Source of the DNA: an uncultured Christensenella sp. | GTDB lineage: Bacteria; Bacillota; Clostridia; Christensenellales; UBA3700 | DNA length: 14,775 nt | Direction of reading: 5' to 3' | NCBI GenBank assembly: GCA_910576875.1 | Contig: CAJTKI010000042.1 | Coordinates: forward strand, 1 to 14,775 | Shown: in pieces, positions 1-8,230 of the stretch | Layout: every line of letters begins with the position of its first letter | Position numbering within the stretch: position 1 is the stretch's first letter | Translations under genes and position numbers: made by a program | The notes under the pieces: generated by a model | Told to the model about the DNA's origin: nothing | Databases searched by the model: none | The model's input: only the letters and a program-made list of their open reading frames with translations

Positions 1-56
1 TGGACGGGAGTCCGTAACGATCCGATCGCCGCAAGTAATGCAAACGAGCGCTTGCA

Positions 57-85
57 AGTATAGTTATCCAATAAGTACTGTGCAA
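57..85 (-). promoter_or_regulatory. Predicted sigma-A promoter firing out of the left edge
   Basis: On the minus strand a -35 TTGCAC (80-85) and a -10 TATACT (57-62) are separated by exactly 17 bases. The site lies beyond the ligA terminator, so it should start a new transcript running left out of the window. The first roughly 50 transcribed bases contain no obvious start codon with a ribosome binding site before the edge. The gene or RNA it serves is therefore not visible. Confidence 0.65.
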
Positions 86-118
86 AAATCAAACACCCAT
101 ACGATATTTTTCATTCCG

Positions 119-151
119 AAAAAATTCGAGCGCCCTCGTCGGGCGCTCGAA
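119..151 (-). terminator. Rho-independent terminator of the pcrA-ligA operon
   Basis: The minus strand has a perfect 11-bp GC-rich stem (arms 125-135 and 141-151) closed by a 5-base loop and followed by six T residues (119-124). It lies 20 bases after the ligA stop codon and cleanly ends the pcrA-ligA transcript. Confidence 0.93.
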
Positions 152-170
152 CTAGCAAATGCAAGTACGG

Positions 171-2135
171 TTAAGATTCGACGGATTGCCCCAGTCTGCG
201 CAACAACTCCGCCTCGTCGATGATCTCAATGCCCAATTTGCGCGCTTTCTCCAACTTGGATCCGGCGTCGTCGCCCGCAACGACCAGACGCACGCTCTTG
301 GAAACGCTGTCCGAACAGATGCCGCCGTGCGACTCGATCAACTGTTTTGCCGCGCCGCGTTTGAGTGTGGGCAACGATCCGGTCAGCACGACTTTGACGC
401 CGCTCAACGCGCCTTGCGCCGTCTCGCGCCGCTCGCAATGCACGCCGCGCGCAAACAACAGTTCCGCCTGCTCGCGATGTTGCGCGACGCTCCAATATTC
501 CACGCAACTGCGCGCCATGATTTCGCCGAAATCTTCCAACTCGATCAACGTCACTTCGTCCGTATCCATCCACTCTTGCAACGTCTCAAAGCGCTCCGCA
601 AGCTGTTTGGACGCCTTTTTGCCGATATTGGGCACGCCCAATGCATATATCAGCCGATCCAGCGTCGTCGTCTTGCTCTTGTCGATCGCCTGCAAGACGT
701 TGTTGGTCTTCTTGTCCTTAAAGCCGTCGATCTGCGCAAAATCCATATCCGTCAACGCGTAGATATCCGCGGGCGCATTTAATTTGCCGGCGTTGTACAA
801 CGCTTCGATCGTGCGTTCGGAAAATCCTTCGATGTCCATCGCGTCGCGCGAAACGAAGTGCGTCAACGCGGACACGATCGCGGGCGCGCAATGCTTGGGA
901 TCCGAGCAGTACAGAAACACGCCGTTCTGCTCCACGGGCGCGTGACATGCGGGACACTGCGCGGGCGGTTCGATCGGACGCGATTGGTCGGTGTGCTCGG
1001 CAATGCCCAAAATCTCGGGAATGACGTCGTTGCTGCGGCGGATAAAGACGCGCGATCCGATCCGAATATCTTTGCGGCGAATCTCGCTGATGTTGTTGAG
1101 CGTCGCGCGCGAAACGGTTACGCCGCACAGATCGACCGGTTCGAGAATCGCCAAGGGGTTGAGTTTGCCCGTACGCGAAACCTGCCATACGACGTCGCGC
1201 ACCTGCGTCGTCGCTTCTTCGGCGGGAAACTTGTAGGCGATCGCCCAACGCGGGAATTTTTCGGTAAATCCGAGCTGATTGCGCACGTCCACGTCGTCGA
1301 CTTTGATGACGACGCCGTCGATCAAAAAGTCCAGTTCGTCGCGCGCGCGCCCGATCTCGCGCACCTGTTGCAACACCTGATCGGGCGTATCGCACAGACA
1401 ATAGCGATCGCTGACCTTAAACTTGCAATCGCGCAGGAATCGTATCATCTCTTCGCCCGCGCCGAACGTCCGATCGCAAAAATTGACGTTGTAAAACATC
1501 ACGTCCAACCGACGCGACGCAGTGACCTTGGGATCGAGATTGCGCAACGCGCCTGCGGCGCCGTTGCGCGCGTTTTTGAGCGGAACGACGTCGGGACGCT
1601 CGTTATACGCGCGCAGCGCGGACAGGCGCATAATCCCTTCGCCCTGCACTTCGACTTCGCCCGTATAATCGATCGCCAACGGCACGGAATGCACGGTCAT
1701 GACCTGCGCGGTAATCTCTTCGCCTTCGACGCCGTTGCCGCGCGTCGCCGCGCGCACGAGCTTGCCGTCGCGATAAACCAAATTGACCGTCAATCCGTCG
1801 AACTTATATTCGACCGAGCAGCGCGGCATGCGTCCGTCCTTGCCGTACGCCGCAGTGAGTTTGTCCAACCAAGCGCGCAACGCGTCTTCGCTCTGGCATT
1901 TATCCAGACTGTACAGACGTCCCAAATGTCGAACGGTGCGGAATTTCGTCAATACCGCGTCGCCGACGCGGCGCGTCGGAGAATCGTCGAATACGACGCC
2001 CGTCCGCATCTCTTCTTCGCGCAGACGGTCGTAGAGACGATCGTATTCGCCGTCTGCGACGATCGGTTCGTCCAAAACATAGTACGCGTACGCATAGCGG
2101 TTGAGCGTATCGACCAAACGACGCATTTCGTCCAT
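171..2135 (-). CDS. ligA: NAD(+)-dependent DNA ligase LigA
   Basis: LigA seals nicks in DNA during replication and repair, using NAD+ to adenylate its active-site lysine. The 654-residue protein has the full bacterial layout. An N-terminal Ia-type NMN-binding region (YYVLDEP around 18-24, then EYD at 30-32) leads to the nucleotidyltransferase motif KFDG at 111-114, with K111 the expected adenylated lysine. DGVVIKVDD follows at 273-281 and the AYKFPAEE motif at 300-307. A four-cysteine zinc cluster (C394, C397, C410, C416) is followed by helix-hairpin-helix segments (ALGVPNIGKK near 498-507) and a C-terminal BRCT domain from about 577 to 650. Length is close to the family norm. The start has a good AGGGGG ribosome binding site 8 bases upstream. 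It lies 12 bases after the pcrA stop, so the two are co-transcribed, and the terminator at 119-151 follows. Nothing essential appears to be missing. Confidence 0.98.
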   Translation of the reverse strand: MDEMRRLVDTLNRYAYAYYVLDEPIVADGEYDRLYDRLREEEMRTGVVFDDSPTRRVGDAVLTKFRTVRHLGRLYSLDKCQSEDALRAWLDKLTAAYGKDGRMPRCSVEYKFDGLTVNLVYRDGKLVRAATRGNGVEGEEITAQVMTVHSVPLAIDYTGEVEVQGEGIMRLSALRAYNERPDVVPLKNARNGAAGALRNLDPKVTASRRLDVMFYNVNFCDRTFGAGEEMIRFLRDCKFKVSDRYCLCDTPDQVLQQVREIGRARDELDFLIDGVVIKVDDVDVRNQLGFTEKFPRWAIAYKFPAEEATTQVRDVVWQVSRTGKLNPLAILEPVDLCGVTVSRATLNNISEIRRKDIRIGSRVFIRRSNDVIPEILGIAEHTDQSRPIEPPAQCPACHAPVEQNGVFLYCSDPKHCAPAIVSALTHFVSRDAMDIEGFSERTIEALYNAGKLNAPADIYALTDMDFAQIDGFKDKKTNNVLQAIDKSKTTTLDRLIYALGVPNIGKKASKQLAERFETLQEWMDTDEVTLIELEDFGEIMARSCVEYWSVAQHREQAELLFARGVHCERRETAQGALSGVKVVLTGSLPTLKRGAAKQLIESHGGICSDSVSKSVRLVVAGDDAGSKLEKARKLGIEIIDEAELLRRLGQSVES

Positions 2136-2147
2136 GATTGTCCCCCT

Positions 2148-4334
<2,187 letters not shown>

Positions 4335-4367
4335 GGTATATCTGCCGCCTTGTCGTGGAATGCTAAC

Positions 4368-4396
4368 ATTGTACCATATGGACACGCATTTTTCAA
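4368..4396 (-). promoter_or_regulatory. Predicted sigma-A promoter of pcrA-ligA
   Basis: On the minus strand, -35 TTGAAA (4391-4396) and -10 TACAAT (4368-4373) are separated by 17 bases. The expected transcription start is near 4361, giving a leader of roughly 27 bases before the pcrA ATG at 4334. This promoter also settles the choice of pcrA start codon. Confidence 0.85.
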
Positions 4397-4409
4397 TCGT
4401 TTTGCCCGC

Positions 4410-4739
4410 TCATCGCGACTGGATTTTGAGATGTTCGCGGTAATACCGCTCTTTGAGACGAATAAACATTTTGGACGCTTCCAACACATATCTCTGACGG
4501 GTCGCGCTGTCGCACGCCTGGATCGCCTTGTGGTCGATCAGACAGTCGAGCGGATTGAGAATCTGCTCTTCGCATTCCAAAATCTCGACGACTTTTTGAT
4601 AAAGCATCTCTTCGTACGCATTTTGATTGGAACGCCGAATCGCCGTAAATCCGCGATACCCCAGCCGCTCGGTCTCGCGCAGTCGGGTTTTTGCCTGCTT
4701 CGCCAAATAATGCAAAGATACGTGGTTGGAACATTCCAT
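4410..4739 (-). CDS. Hypothetical 109-residue protein, predicted cytoplasmic and helical
   Basis: I do not recognise this protein. It is 109 residues long, highly charged (many K, R and E), has three cysteines, and shows no signal peptide or membrane segment. The middle and C-terminal parts (YEEMLYQKVVEILECEEQIL and QRYVLEASKMFIRLKERYY) look like amphipathic helices, so a small helical bundle is likely. The coding call rests on a strong ribosome binding site (AAGGAG, 8 bases before the ATG), a plausible promoter at 4812-4840, and codon use like its neighbours. It lies just upstream of the pcrA promoter with no clear terminator between them. Some read-through into pcrA-ligA is possible, but I see no evidence of a shared function. 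Overlapping frames on the same strand lack ribosome binding sites and were left out. Confidence 0.8.
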   Translation of the reverse strand: MECSNHVSLHYLAKQAKTRLRETERLGYRGFTAIRRSNQNAYEEMLYQKVVEILECEEQILNPLDCLIDHKAIQACDSATRQRYVLEASKMFIRLKERYYREHLKIQSR

Positions 4740-4811
4740 TTTGTAAACTCCTTACAAGTTATTACTTCCAAATCTGTCGGAATATAAAAAATCCGCTCAA
4801 TTCTTAAACTA

Positions 4812-4840
4812 ATCTTACTATTGTCTTGGCGATAAATCAA
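4812..4840 (-). promoter_or_regulatory. Candidate promoter of the 109-residue protein gene
   Basis: On the minus strand, -35 TTGATT (4835-4840) and -10 TAAGAT (4812-4817) are separated by 17 bases in AT-rich DNA. Each box matches the consensus at four of six positions. The leader would be about 65 bases. A second, weaker pairing is possible closer to the gene (TTTAAG with TATATT), so the assignment is tentative. Confidence 0.45.
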
Positions 4841-4858
4841 GTATTTTCGAAGATTTTT

Positions 4859-5203
4859 TTACAAAATTACAAATCTTGCGAAATCCGGAGTTTGTTCGAC
4901 AGCGTCCACATAAATGTACATTTTGTCGCGTCGATGCTTCGACATAATACGACCGAACAACGCCGACAAGGCGAATAAATCTCCCCCGCTGGGGATTTTA
5001 CAAGCTTCGCGCGCTTGCGGACAAAGTCGCCCGCAAACGACGGCGCAAAGATTCGATTTGGATTTTCGGGAACTTTTCGACAACGCCAACCCCGCCCGCT
5101 TGCGCGGGATGCTAAACGGATGCGAAAACAAATCGGACAACCGCCCGATCCGTTGCAAATCGAGATCTCTCTGCATAGCTTTTTCGATGAAGTATCGTAT
5201 CAT
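4859..5203 (-). CDS. Doubtful small ORF or structured RNA controlled by the divergent XRE regulator
   Basis: A 114-codon open frame begins about 20 bases after the expected start site of a perfect promoter (5230-5258). I do not recognise the product. It begins MIRYFIEKAMQRDLDLQRIG, is strongly basic through the first half, and has four cysteines in the middle but no membrane segment. There are reasons to doubt that it is a protein. There is no Shine-Dalgarno site before the ATG (the leader reads AAAAGAAAAATCCCA). Its codons (GGG, GGA, CGG, CGA, AGA) differ from neighbouring genes, which favour GGC, CGC and CGT. The minus-strand transcript can also form several hairpins: CCCGC-GCAA-GCGGG near 5086-5100, TTGCGG with CCGCAA near 5016-5039, and a CCCC/GGGG hairpin near 4984-4995. 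A structured non-coding RNA or a decayed gene fits equally well. A weak in-frame alternative start is the ATG at 5176. Confidence 0.35.
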   Translation of the reverse strand: MIRYFIEKAMQRDLDLQRIGRLSDLFSHPFSIPRKRAGLALSKSSRKSKSNLCAVVCGRLCPQAREACKIPSGGDLFALSALFGRIMSKHRRDKMYIYVDAVEQTPDFARFVIL

Positions 5204-5229
5204 TGGGATTTTTCTTTTGTTTTTCTGTT

Positions 5230-5258
5230 ATTATACTAGGTCAAAAGACCTATGTCAA
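5230..5258 (-). promoter_or_regulatory. Perfect consensus sigma-A promoter divergent from the XRE gene
   Basis: The minus strand carries -35 TTGACA (5253-5258) and -10 TATAAT (5230-5235), both exact consensus, with a 17-base spacer. The spacer contains the inverted repeat described at 5237-5252. Transcription would start near 5223 and run left into 4859-5203. A perfect promoter with an operator-like repeat between its boxes suggests a strong promoter held off by a repressor, most simply the adjacent XRE protein. Confidence 0.85.
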
Positions 5259-5270
5259 TACTTTTGACCT
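5237..5270. promoter_or_regulatory. Operator-like inverted repeats between divergent genes
   Basis: TAGGTC-AAAA-GACCTA (5237-5252) is an inverted repeat lying inside the spacer of the minus-strand promoter. The element AGGTCAAAAG (5238-5247) recurs in inverted orientation as CTTTTGACCT (5261-5270), with 13 bases between. A further symmetric pair, GTCAA-N5-TTGAC, occupies 5254-5268. This density of symmetric half-sites beside an XRE-family gene is what one expects of its binding sites, which would let the regulator control both directions. Binding itself is inferred. Confidence 0.7.
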
Positions 5271-5279
5271 GACAAAAAT

Positions 5280-5285
5280 TATAAT
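5280..5285 (+). promoter_or_regulatory. -10 element for a probably leaderless XRE mRNA
   Basis: An exact TATAAT lies 6 bases before the ATG at 5292, so transcription would begin at or next to the start codon. No good -35 box lies 16 to 18 bases upstream (AATACT at 5257-5262 is the 17-base option). There is no Shine-Dalgarno site. Together these suggest a weak, autoregulated promoter giving a leaderless message. Confidence 0.5.
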
Positions 5286-5291
5286 AAAACT

Positions 5292-5498
5292 ATGCCGTAC
5301 ATCGATATCCTGAAAGAAATCATGATCGAACACAATCTGAGCCAACAGAAGTTCGCCGATCTGCTCGGCGTCAATCAAACGACCGTCAGCCAATGGTTGC
5401 TCGGCAAAAAGAAACCCGGCTACGACAGCATCCAACTGCTGTACGACAAATTCGACGTCGAACCCAATCTGCTCTTCGATCTGGACAAACGCGACTGA
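5292..5498 (+). CDS. Small XRE/Cro-CI family transcriptional regulator
   Basis: This 68-residue protein is essentially a single helix-turn-helix domain of the Cro/CI (XRE) type. LSQQKFADLLGVNQTTVSQW (about residues 16-35) contains the helix-turn-helix, with VNQTTVSQW as the recognition helix. It is followed by KKKPGYDSIQLLYDKFDVEPNLLFDL, the usual ending of the five-helix fold. There is no separate sensor or oligomerisation domain. It is the only clear plus-strand gene in the window and diverges from the promoter at 5230-5258, with operator-like repeats between them. The likely job is to repress that promoter and perhaps itself. No ribosome binding site precedes the ATG. An internal ATG (5322) would cut into the first helix and has no better site, so a leaderless start at 5292 is preferred. 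Confidence 0.88.
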   Translation: MPYIDILKEIMIEHNLSQQKFADLLGVNQTTVSQWLLGKKKPGYDSIQLLYDKFDVEPNLLFDLDKRD

Positions 5499-5508
5499 CC
5501 GATCGCGC

Positions 5509-5522
5509 GCGCAACGTTGCGC
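5509..5522. repeat. 14-bp perfect palindrome just after the XRE gene
   Basis: GCGCAACGTTGCGC is perfectly palindromic and begins 11 bases after the XRE stop codon. As RNA it could form a 5-bp hairpin with a four-base loop, but no T-tract follows. It is therefore at best a weak 3' end signal; it could also be a protein-binding site. Confidence 0.4.
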
Positions 5523-5587
5523 ATCGAGTACCGACGCGCATAGATCGCGTCCGTCGTACTTCCCGTTCGCCATCGCGCCATGCCGAT

Positions 5588-5618
5588 AAAAAACGCGCTC
5601 CCGATACGGGAGCGCGTT
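5588..5618 (-). terminator. Rho-independent terminator of rpsU
   Basis: On the minus strand, a perfect stem (AACGCGCTCCCG paired with CGGGAGCGCGTT, arms 5607-5618 and 5592-5603) is followed directly by T residues down to 5588. It lies 7 bases after the rpsU stop. In the plus direction the stem lacks a T-tract, so it probably does not end the XRE transcript efficiently. Confidence 0.94.
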
Positions 5619-5625
5619 GCTTGGA

Positions 5626-5805
5626 TCAAGACTTGTACATTCTCTTGCGTGCGGCTTCTGCCTTCTTCTTACGCTTGACGCTCGGCTTTTCGTACGCCTC
5701 GCGTTTACGCAAATCACCGATGATGCCGTCTCTCGCGCACTTCCGCTTAAAGCGTCTGATCGCGCTGTCCAAAGATTCGTTTTCACCAACTTTGACGGTC
5801 GACAT
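5626..5805 (-). CDS. rpsU: 30S ribosomal protein S21
   Basis: S21 is a small basic protein of the 30S subunit, located near the 3' end of 16S rRNA and involved in translation initiation. This start gives 59 residues, the usual length. The family signature is clear: MSTVKVGENESLDSAIRRFKR at the N-terminus, CARDGIIGDLRKREAYEKPS in the middle, and a lysine/arginine-rich tail KRKKKAEAARKRMYKS. The ATG at 5805 is chosen over one seven codons upstream because a strong GAAGGAGG site sits 7 bases before it and the family begins at MSTVKV or similar. It has its own promoter (5848-5876) and terminator. Its place after hrcA-dnaK-dnaJ-prmA-rsmE-mtaB is the conserved Bacillota arrangement. The yqeY gene that often follows is not here; the next gene is the convergent XRE regulator. 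Confidence 0.97.
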   Translation of the reverse strand: MSTVKVGENESLDSAIRRFKRKCARDGIIGDLRKREAYEKPSVKRKKKAEAARKRMYKS

Positions 5806-5847
5806 GTTCTCGCCTCCTTCCCGCAAGCTCGGATAGATTGTGTAATT

Positions 5848-5876
5848 ATCTTATCCGATTCCGCGCCGATTGTCAA
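5848..5876 (-). promoter_or_regulatory. Predicted sigma-A promoter of rpsU
   Basis: On the minus strand, -35 TTGACA (5871-5876, exact consensus) and -10 TAAGAT (5848-5853) are separated by 17 bases. It lies in the 86-base gap between the HIT gene and rpsU. It would let S21 be made at high level independently of the upstream methyltransferase genes, with a leader of about 37 bases. Confidence 0.85.
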
Positions 5877-5891
5877 ACGCTTTGCAGGTAT

Positions 5892-6236
5892 TTAACACAT
5901 TTTTTCGTTCAAAGGTTCGCCGCCGAGCAGATGTACGTGCAGATGTCCTACGCTTTGGCGTCCGTGCTCGCCGCAGTTGACGACCAAACGATACCCTTGC
6001 GTCAGTCCGCGCTCGCGCGCAAACGCGTCGTAGCGCAACAAACTCTCGCCCAGCATGCGCGCTTCCTGCGGCGTAAACTGCGACAAATCCGCCTTGTGCA
6101 CCTTGGGAATCATCAGATAATGAGCGCTCGCCTGCGGCGCGATGTCCGCGATGACAAACACGAAATCGTCCTGATACAGGATCTCGCTCGGGATTTCGCC
6201 CGCCGCGATCGCGCAAAAAATACAATCGTTTTTCAT
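5892..6236 (-). CDS. HIT-family nucleotide phosphohydrolase (HinT-like)
   Basis: Members of the histidine triad superfamily hydrolyse purine nucleoside phosphoramidates or related AMP-linked substrates; the natural substrate here cannot be read from sequence. The 114-residue protein is typical in size. It starts MKNDCIFCAI, with the C5-x-x-C8 pair often used for zinc, and ends with the catalytic triad motif GHLHVHLLGG, where H98, H100 and H102 form HxHxH. No signal peptide or membrane segment is seen, so it is cytoplasmic. An AAGGAG site lies 8 bases before the ATG, and the gene begins 12 bases after the mtaB stop. It is therefore the last gene of the prmA-rsmE-mtaB-HIT operon. A HIT gene between mtaB and rpsU is a recurrent arrangement in Clostridia. 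Confidence 0.95.
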   Translation of the reverse strand: MKNDCIFCAIAAGEIPSEILYQDDFVFVIADIAPQASAHYLMIPKVHKADLSQFTPQEARMLGESLLRYDAFARERGLTQGYRLVVNCGEHGRQSVGHLHVHLLGGEPLNEKMC

Positions 6237-6248
6237 ATTATGTTCTCC

Positions 6249-7508
6249 TTAATCGATTTTGTCCGCGGGCTCTGCAAACAAATGCGTCCCGTCCGTGCGC
6301 AAGACGCGCGCGTTTACGATGCAATCGCAAGGCGTATCGGGCGGCAACGCGACCCGCGCGTACTGCGGATTGTAGCCGAACACATATCCGTCCGACAACT
6401 CTTCGGTCAACACCTGCGTCGCCGTGCCGACCGCGCGGGCAAGATACTCCGCCTTAGACTGCGCGGCGATCGCGGCTGCGCGGTCGCAACGATCCTTGAC
6501 GACGTCGCCCGCAAGCGGCGCGTAACGCCGATCGGCGACCGTGCCTTTGCGCGGCGAATATCCGAACACGTGAATCTGCGAAAATCCGATCGCGCGCACA
6601 AACGCTTCCGACGCGCGAAACTGCGCTTCCGTCTCGGTGGGAAAGCCGCAGATCCAATCCGTCGTAATCCCCGCCGTCGGATAATAGCGTCGAATCAACG
6701 CGACTTTGTCCGCGTACTGCGCCGTCGTATAACGGCGGTTCATCGCGCGCAACGTCTCGTCGTCTCCGCTCTGCATGGACAGATGGAATTGCGGACAAAA
6801 CGCCTGCAACGTCTCGCTCGCCTGCAACAATCCGTCGTCGATCGCGCTCACTTCGAGCGAACCGAGCCGAATGCGGCACGGCACGTCCCGCAACGCCGCA
6901 AGCAACTGCGTCAGCGTCGCGCCGTCGCGCTTGCCGTACGACGAGAGATCGATGCCGGTCAATACGATCTCTTTGCACGTGCGCGCCAACGCCTCGCACT
7001 CGCGCACGACCGAGTCGATCGCGCGCGAACGACTGCGTCCGCGCAGATACGGGATCAGACAGTACGTGCAAAAACGGTCGCATCCGTCCTGCACTTTGAC
7101 ATACGCGCGCGTCCGCGTCGCCTGCGCGCAAAAATCATCTTCGTATACCGCGGGCAACTCGTCCAACTCGATCCCGCAGCGCGTCAGATCGTCCGCCACG
7201 CCCATCTTGTGCGCGATGCCTTTGACCAGCGCCACGCCGCGCTTGGACGCGAATTGGGTCGGATCGTTCTGCGACGCGCACCCCATCACGACGACGGACG
7301 CGTCCCGTCTCAGACGCAGACACCGCTCGACGCACTGACGCGACTTGCGCTCCGCCTCGTTGGTCACGGCGCAAGTATTGAGCACGTACAGATCGGCTTC
7401 TTCCAGATGCTCGCTCACGTCGTGTCCCTGCGCGCGCAAGCGGCGCGTCAGACTGTCGCATTCGTATTGATTGACCTTGCAACCGAGATTGTATACGACG
7501 ATCTTCAT
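6249..7508 (-). CDS. mtaB: tRNA t6A37 methylthiotransferase MtaB (radical SAM)
   Basis: MtaB converts t6A at position 37 of certain tRNAs to ms2t6A, using S-adenosylmethionine and two iron-sulfur clusters. The 419-residue protein has three domains. The N-terminal UPF0004 domain has cysteines C10 (NLGCKVNQYE), C46 (LNTCAVTNEAERKSRQ) and C77 (VMGCASQN). The radical SAM core has CDRFCTYC (C143, C147, C150). A C-terminal TRAM-like RNA-binding domain covers roughly 355-419. The wording of the N-terminal motifs fits MtaB better than MiaB or RimO. A longer frame from 7658 was rejected because its first 50 residues are low-complexity antisense-like sequence lying inside rsmE. The chosen ATG overlaps the rsmE stop in an ATGA junction, indicating translational coupling. 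Confidence 0.96.
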   Translation of the reverse strand: MKIVVYNLGCKVNQYECDSLTRRLRAQGHDVSEHLEEADLYVLNTCAVTNEAERKSRQCVERCLRLRRDASVVVMGCASQNDPTQFASKRGVALVKGIAHKMGVADDLTRCGIELDELPAVYEDDFCAQATRTRAYVKVQDGCDRFCTYCLIPYLRGRSRSRAIDSVVRECEALARTCKEIVLTGIDLSSYGKRDGATLTQLLAALRDVPCRIRLGSLEVSAIDDGLLQASETLQAFCPQFHLSMQSGDDETLRAMNRRYTTAQYADKVALIRRYYPTAGITTDWICGFPTETEAQFRASEAFVRAIGFSQIHVFGYSPRKGTVADRRYAPLAGDVVKDRCDRAAAIAAQSKAEYLARAVGTATQVLTEELSDGYVFGYNPQYARVALPPDTPCDCIVNARVLRTDGTHLFAEPADKID

Positions 7509-8227
7509 GCGCGCAACGCTCCCGTCTCGTACAGCACCAGCGCCGTCGCGACGACTGCCGCCGTCTCGCAACGCAAAATTTGCCTTCCCAAACTCACGAT
7601 CCGCGCGCCCGCCTGCTCCGCCCGATCGACTTCCGACGGCGCAAAACCGCCTTCGCAACCGACGATCAACGCGATCTTACGCGCGTCGCGCAAACCTTCG
7701 ATCGCACCGACCGCCCCGCACGACGCGTGTTCGTACGGCATCACGACGACGTCGTAATCCGCCAGCATCGCCAGCGCGTCCGACCATTCCGTCTGCGCGT
7801 CCACCTGCATGCGCAAGGAGCGTCCGCATTGTTTGCACGCCTGATCCGCGATCCGAATCGCCCGATCGCGCGCAAAATCGCGCTCGTTGACGTATTGCGT
7901 ACGGATCGGAACGACGCGGCGCACGCCGAGTTCGACGCACTTCTGGACGATCCAATCCATTTTGTCGCGCTTCGGGATCGCTTGGAACAACGTGATTTCC
8001 GCTTGCGGCAACGCGTCGTTGGGACGCACTTCGTCCGCGCGCACGATCGCGTAGTCTCGTCCCATCTCGACGATTTCGCCGTAAACGTCCGTGCCGTCGG
8101 ACGGATTGACGATGACGCGATAGCCGACCTTGTGCCGCAGCACTTTGGTCATGTGCGTAAATTCTTCCGCGTCGACGCGCAACGTATCGGGCGTAACGTA
8201 TTCGGCAAAAAAGCGTTTGAGTTCCAT
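7505..8227 (-). CDS. rsmE: 16S rRNA (uracil(1498)-N3)-methyltransferase RsmE
   Basis: RsmE methylates N3 of U1498 in 16S rRNA within the 30S subunit, using SAM and a knotted SPOUT fold. The 240-residue protein is of standard length. It begins MELKRFFAEY and carries the N-terminal PUA-like RNA-binding part (HMTKVLRHKVGYRVIV, about 25-40). The ALFQAIPK-like segment appears as TLFQAIPKRDKMDWIVQKCVELG. The C-terminal knot has IVGCEGGF at 188-195 and SLGRQILRCETA at 212-223. The usual GPEGG reads GCEGG here, and EQSGR reads KQCGR. These are conservative departures, and the knot otherwise looks intact. The gene begins 3 bases after the prmA stop, with a GGAG ribosome binding site in the end of prmA. 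It overlaps mtaB by 4 bases, so all three are translationally linked. Confidence 0.96.
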   Translation of the reverse strand: MELKRFFAEYVTPDTLRVDAEEFTHMTKVLRHKVGYRVIVNPSDGTDVYGEIVEMGRDYAIVRADEVRPNDALPQAEITLFQAIPKRDKMDWIVQKCVELGVRRVVPIRTQYVNERDFARDRAIRIADQACKQCGRSLRMQVDAQTEWSDALAMLADYDVVVMPYEHASCGAVGAIEGLRDARKIALIVGCEGGFAPSEVDRAEQAGARIVSLGRQILRCETAAVVATALVLYETGALRA

Positions 8228-8230
8228 CGA

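Noticed and set aside
4914..5267. 117-codon plus-strand frame opposite the doubtful minus-strand unit, ending in a hydrophobic stretch
   Set aside because: It has no ribosome binding site or promoter. It ends inside the operator region, and its hydrophobic end comes from the AT-rich promoter DNA. The plus strand here is better explained as the complement of a minus-strand transcript.
5264..5285. TTGACC (5264-5269) as the -35 box for the XRE gene
   Set aside because: Only 10 bases separate it from the TATAAT at 5280, too short for sigma-A. It is better read as part of the operator symmetry.
5250..5876. 208-codon minus-strand frame spanning the XRE gene, the rpsU terminator and rpsU
   Set aside because: It covers a strong terminator, a perfect promoter and two recognised genes in other frames, has no ribosome binding site, and its translation resembles no protein.
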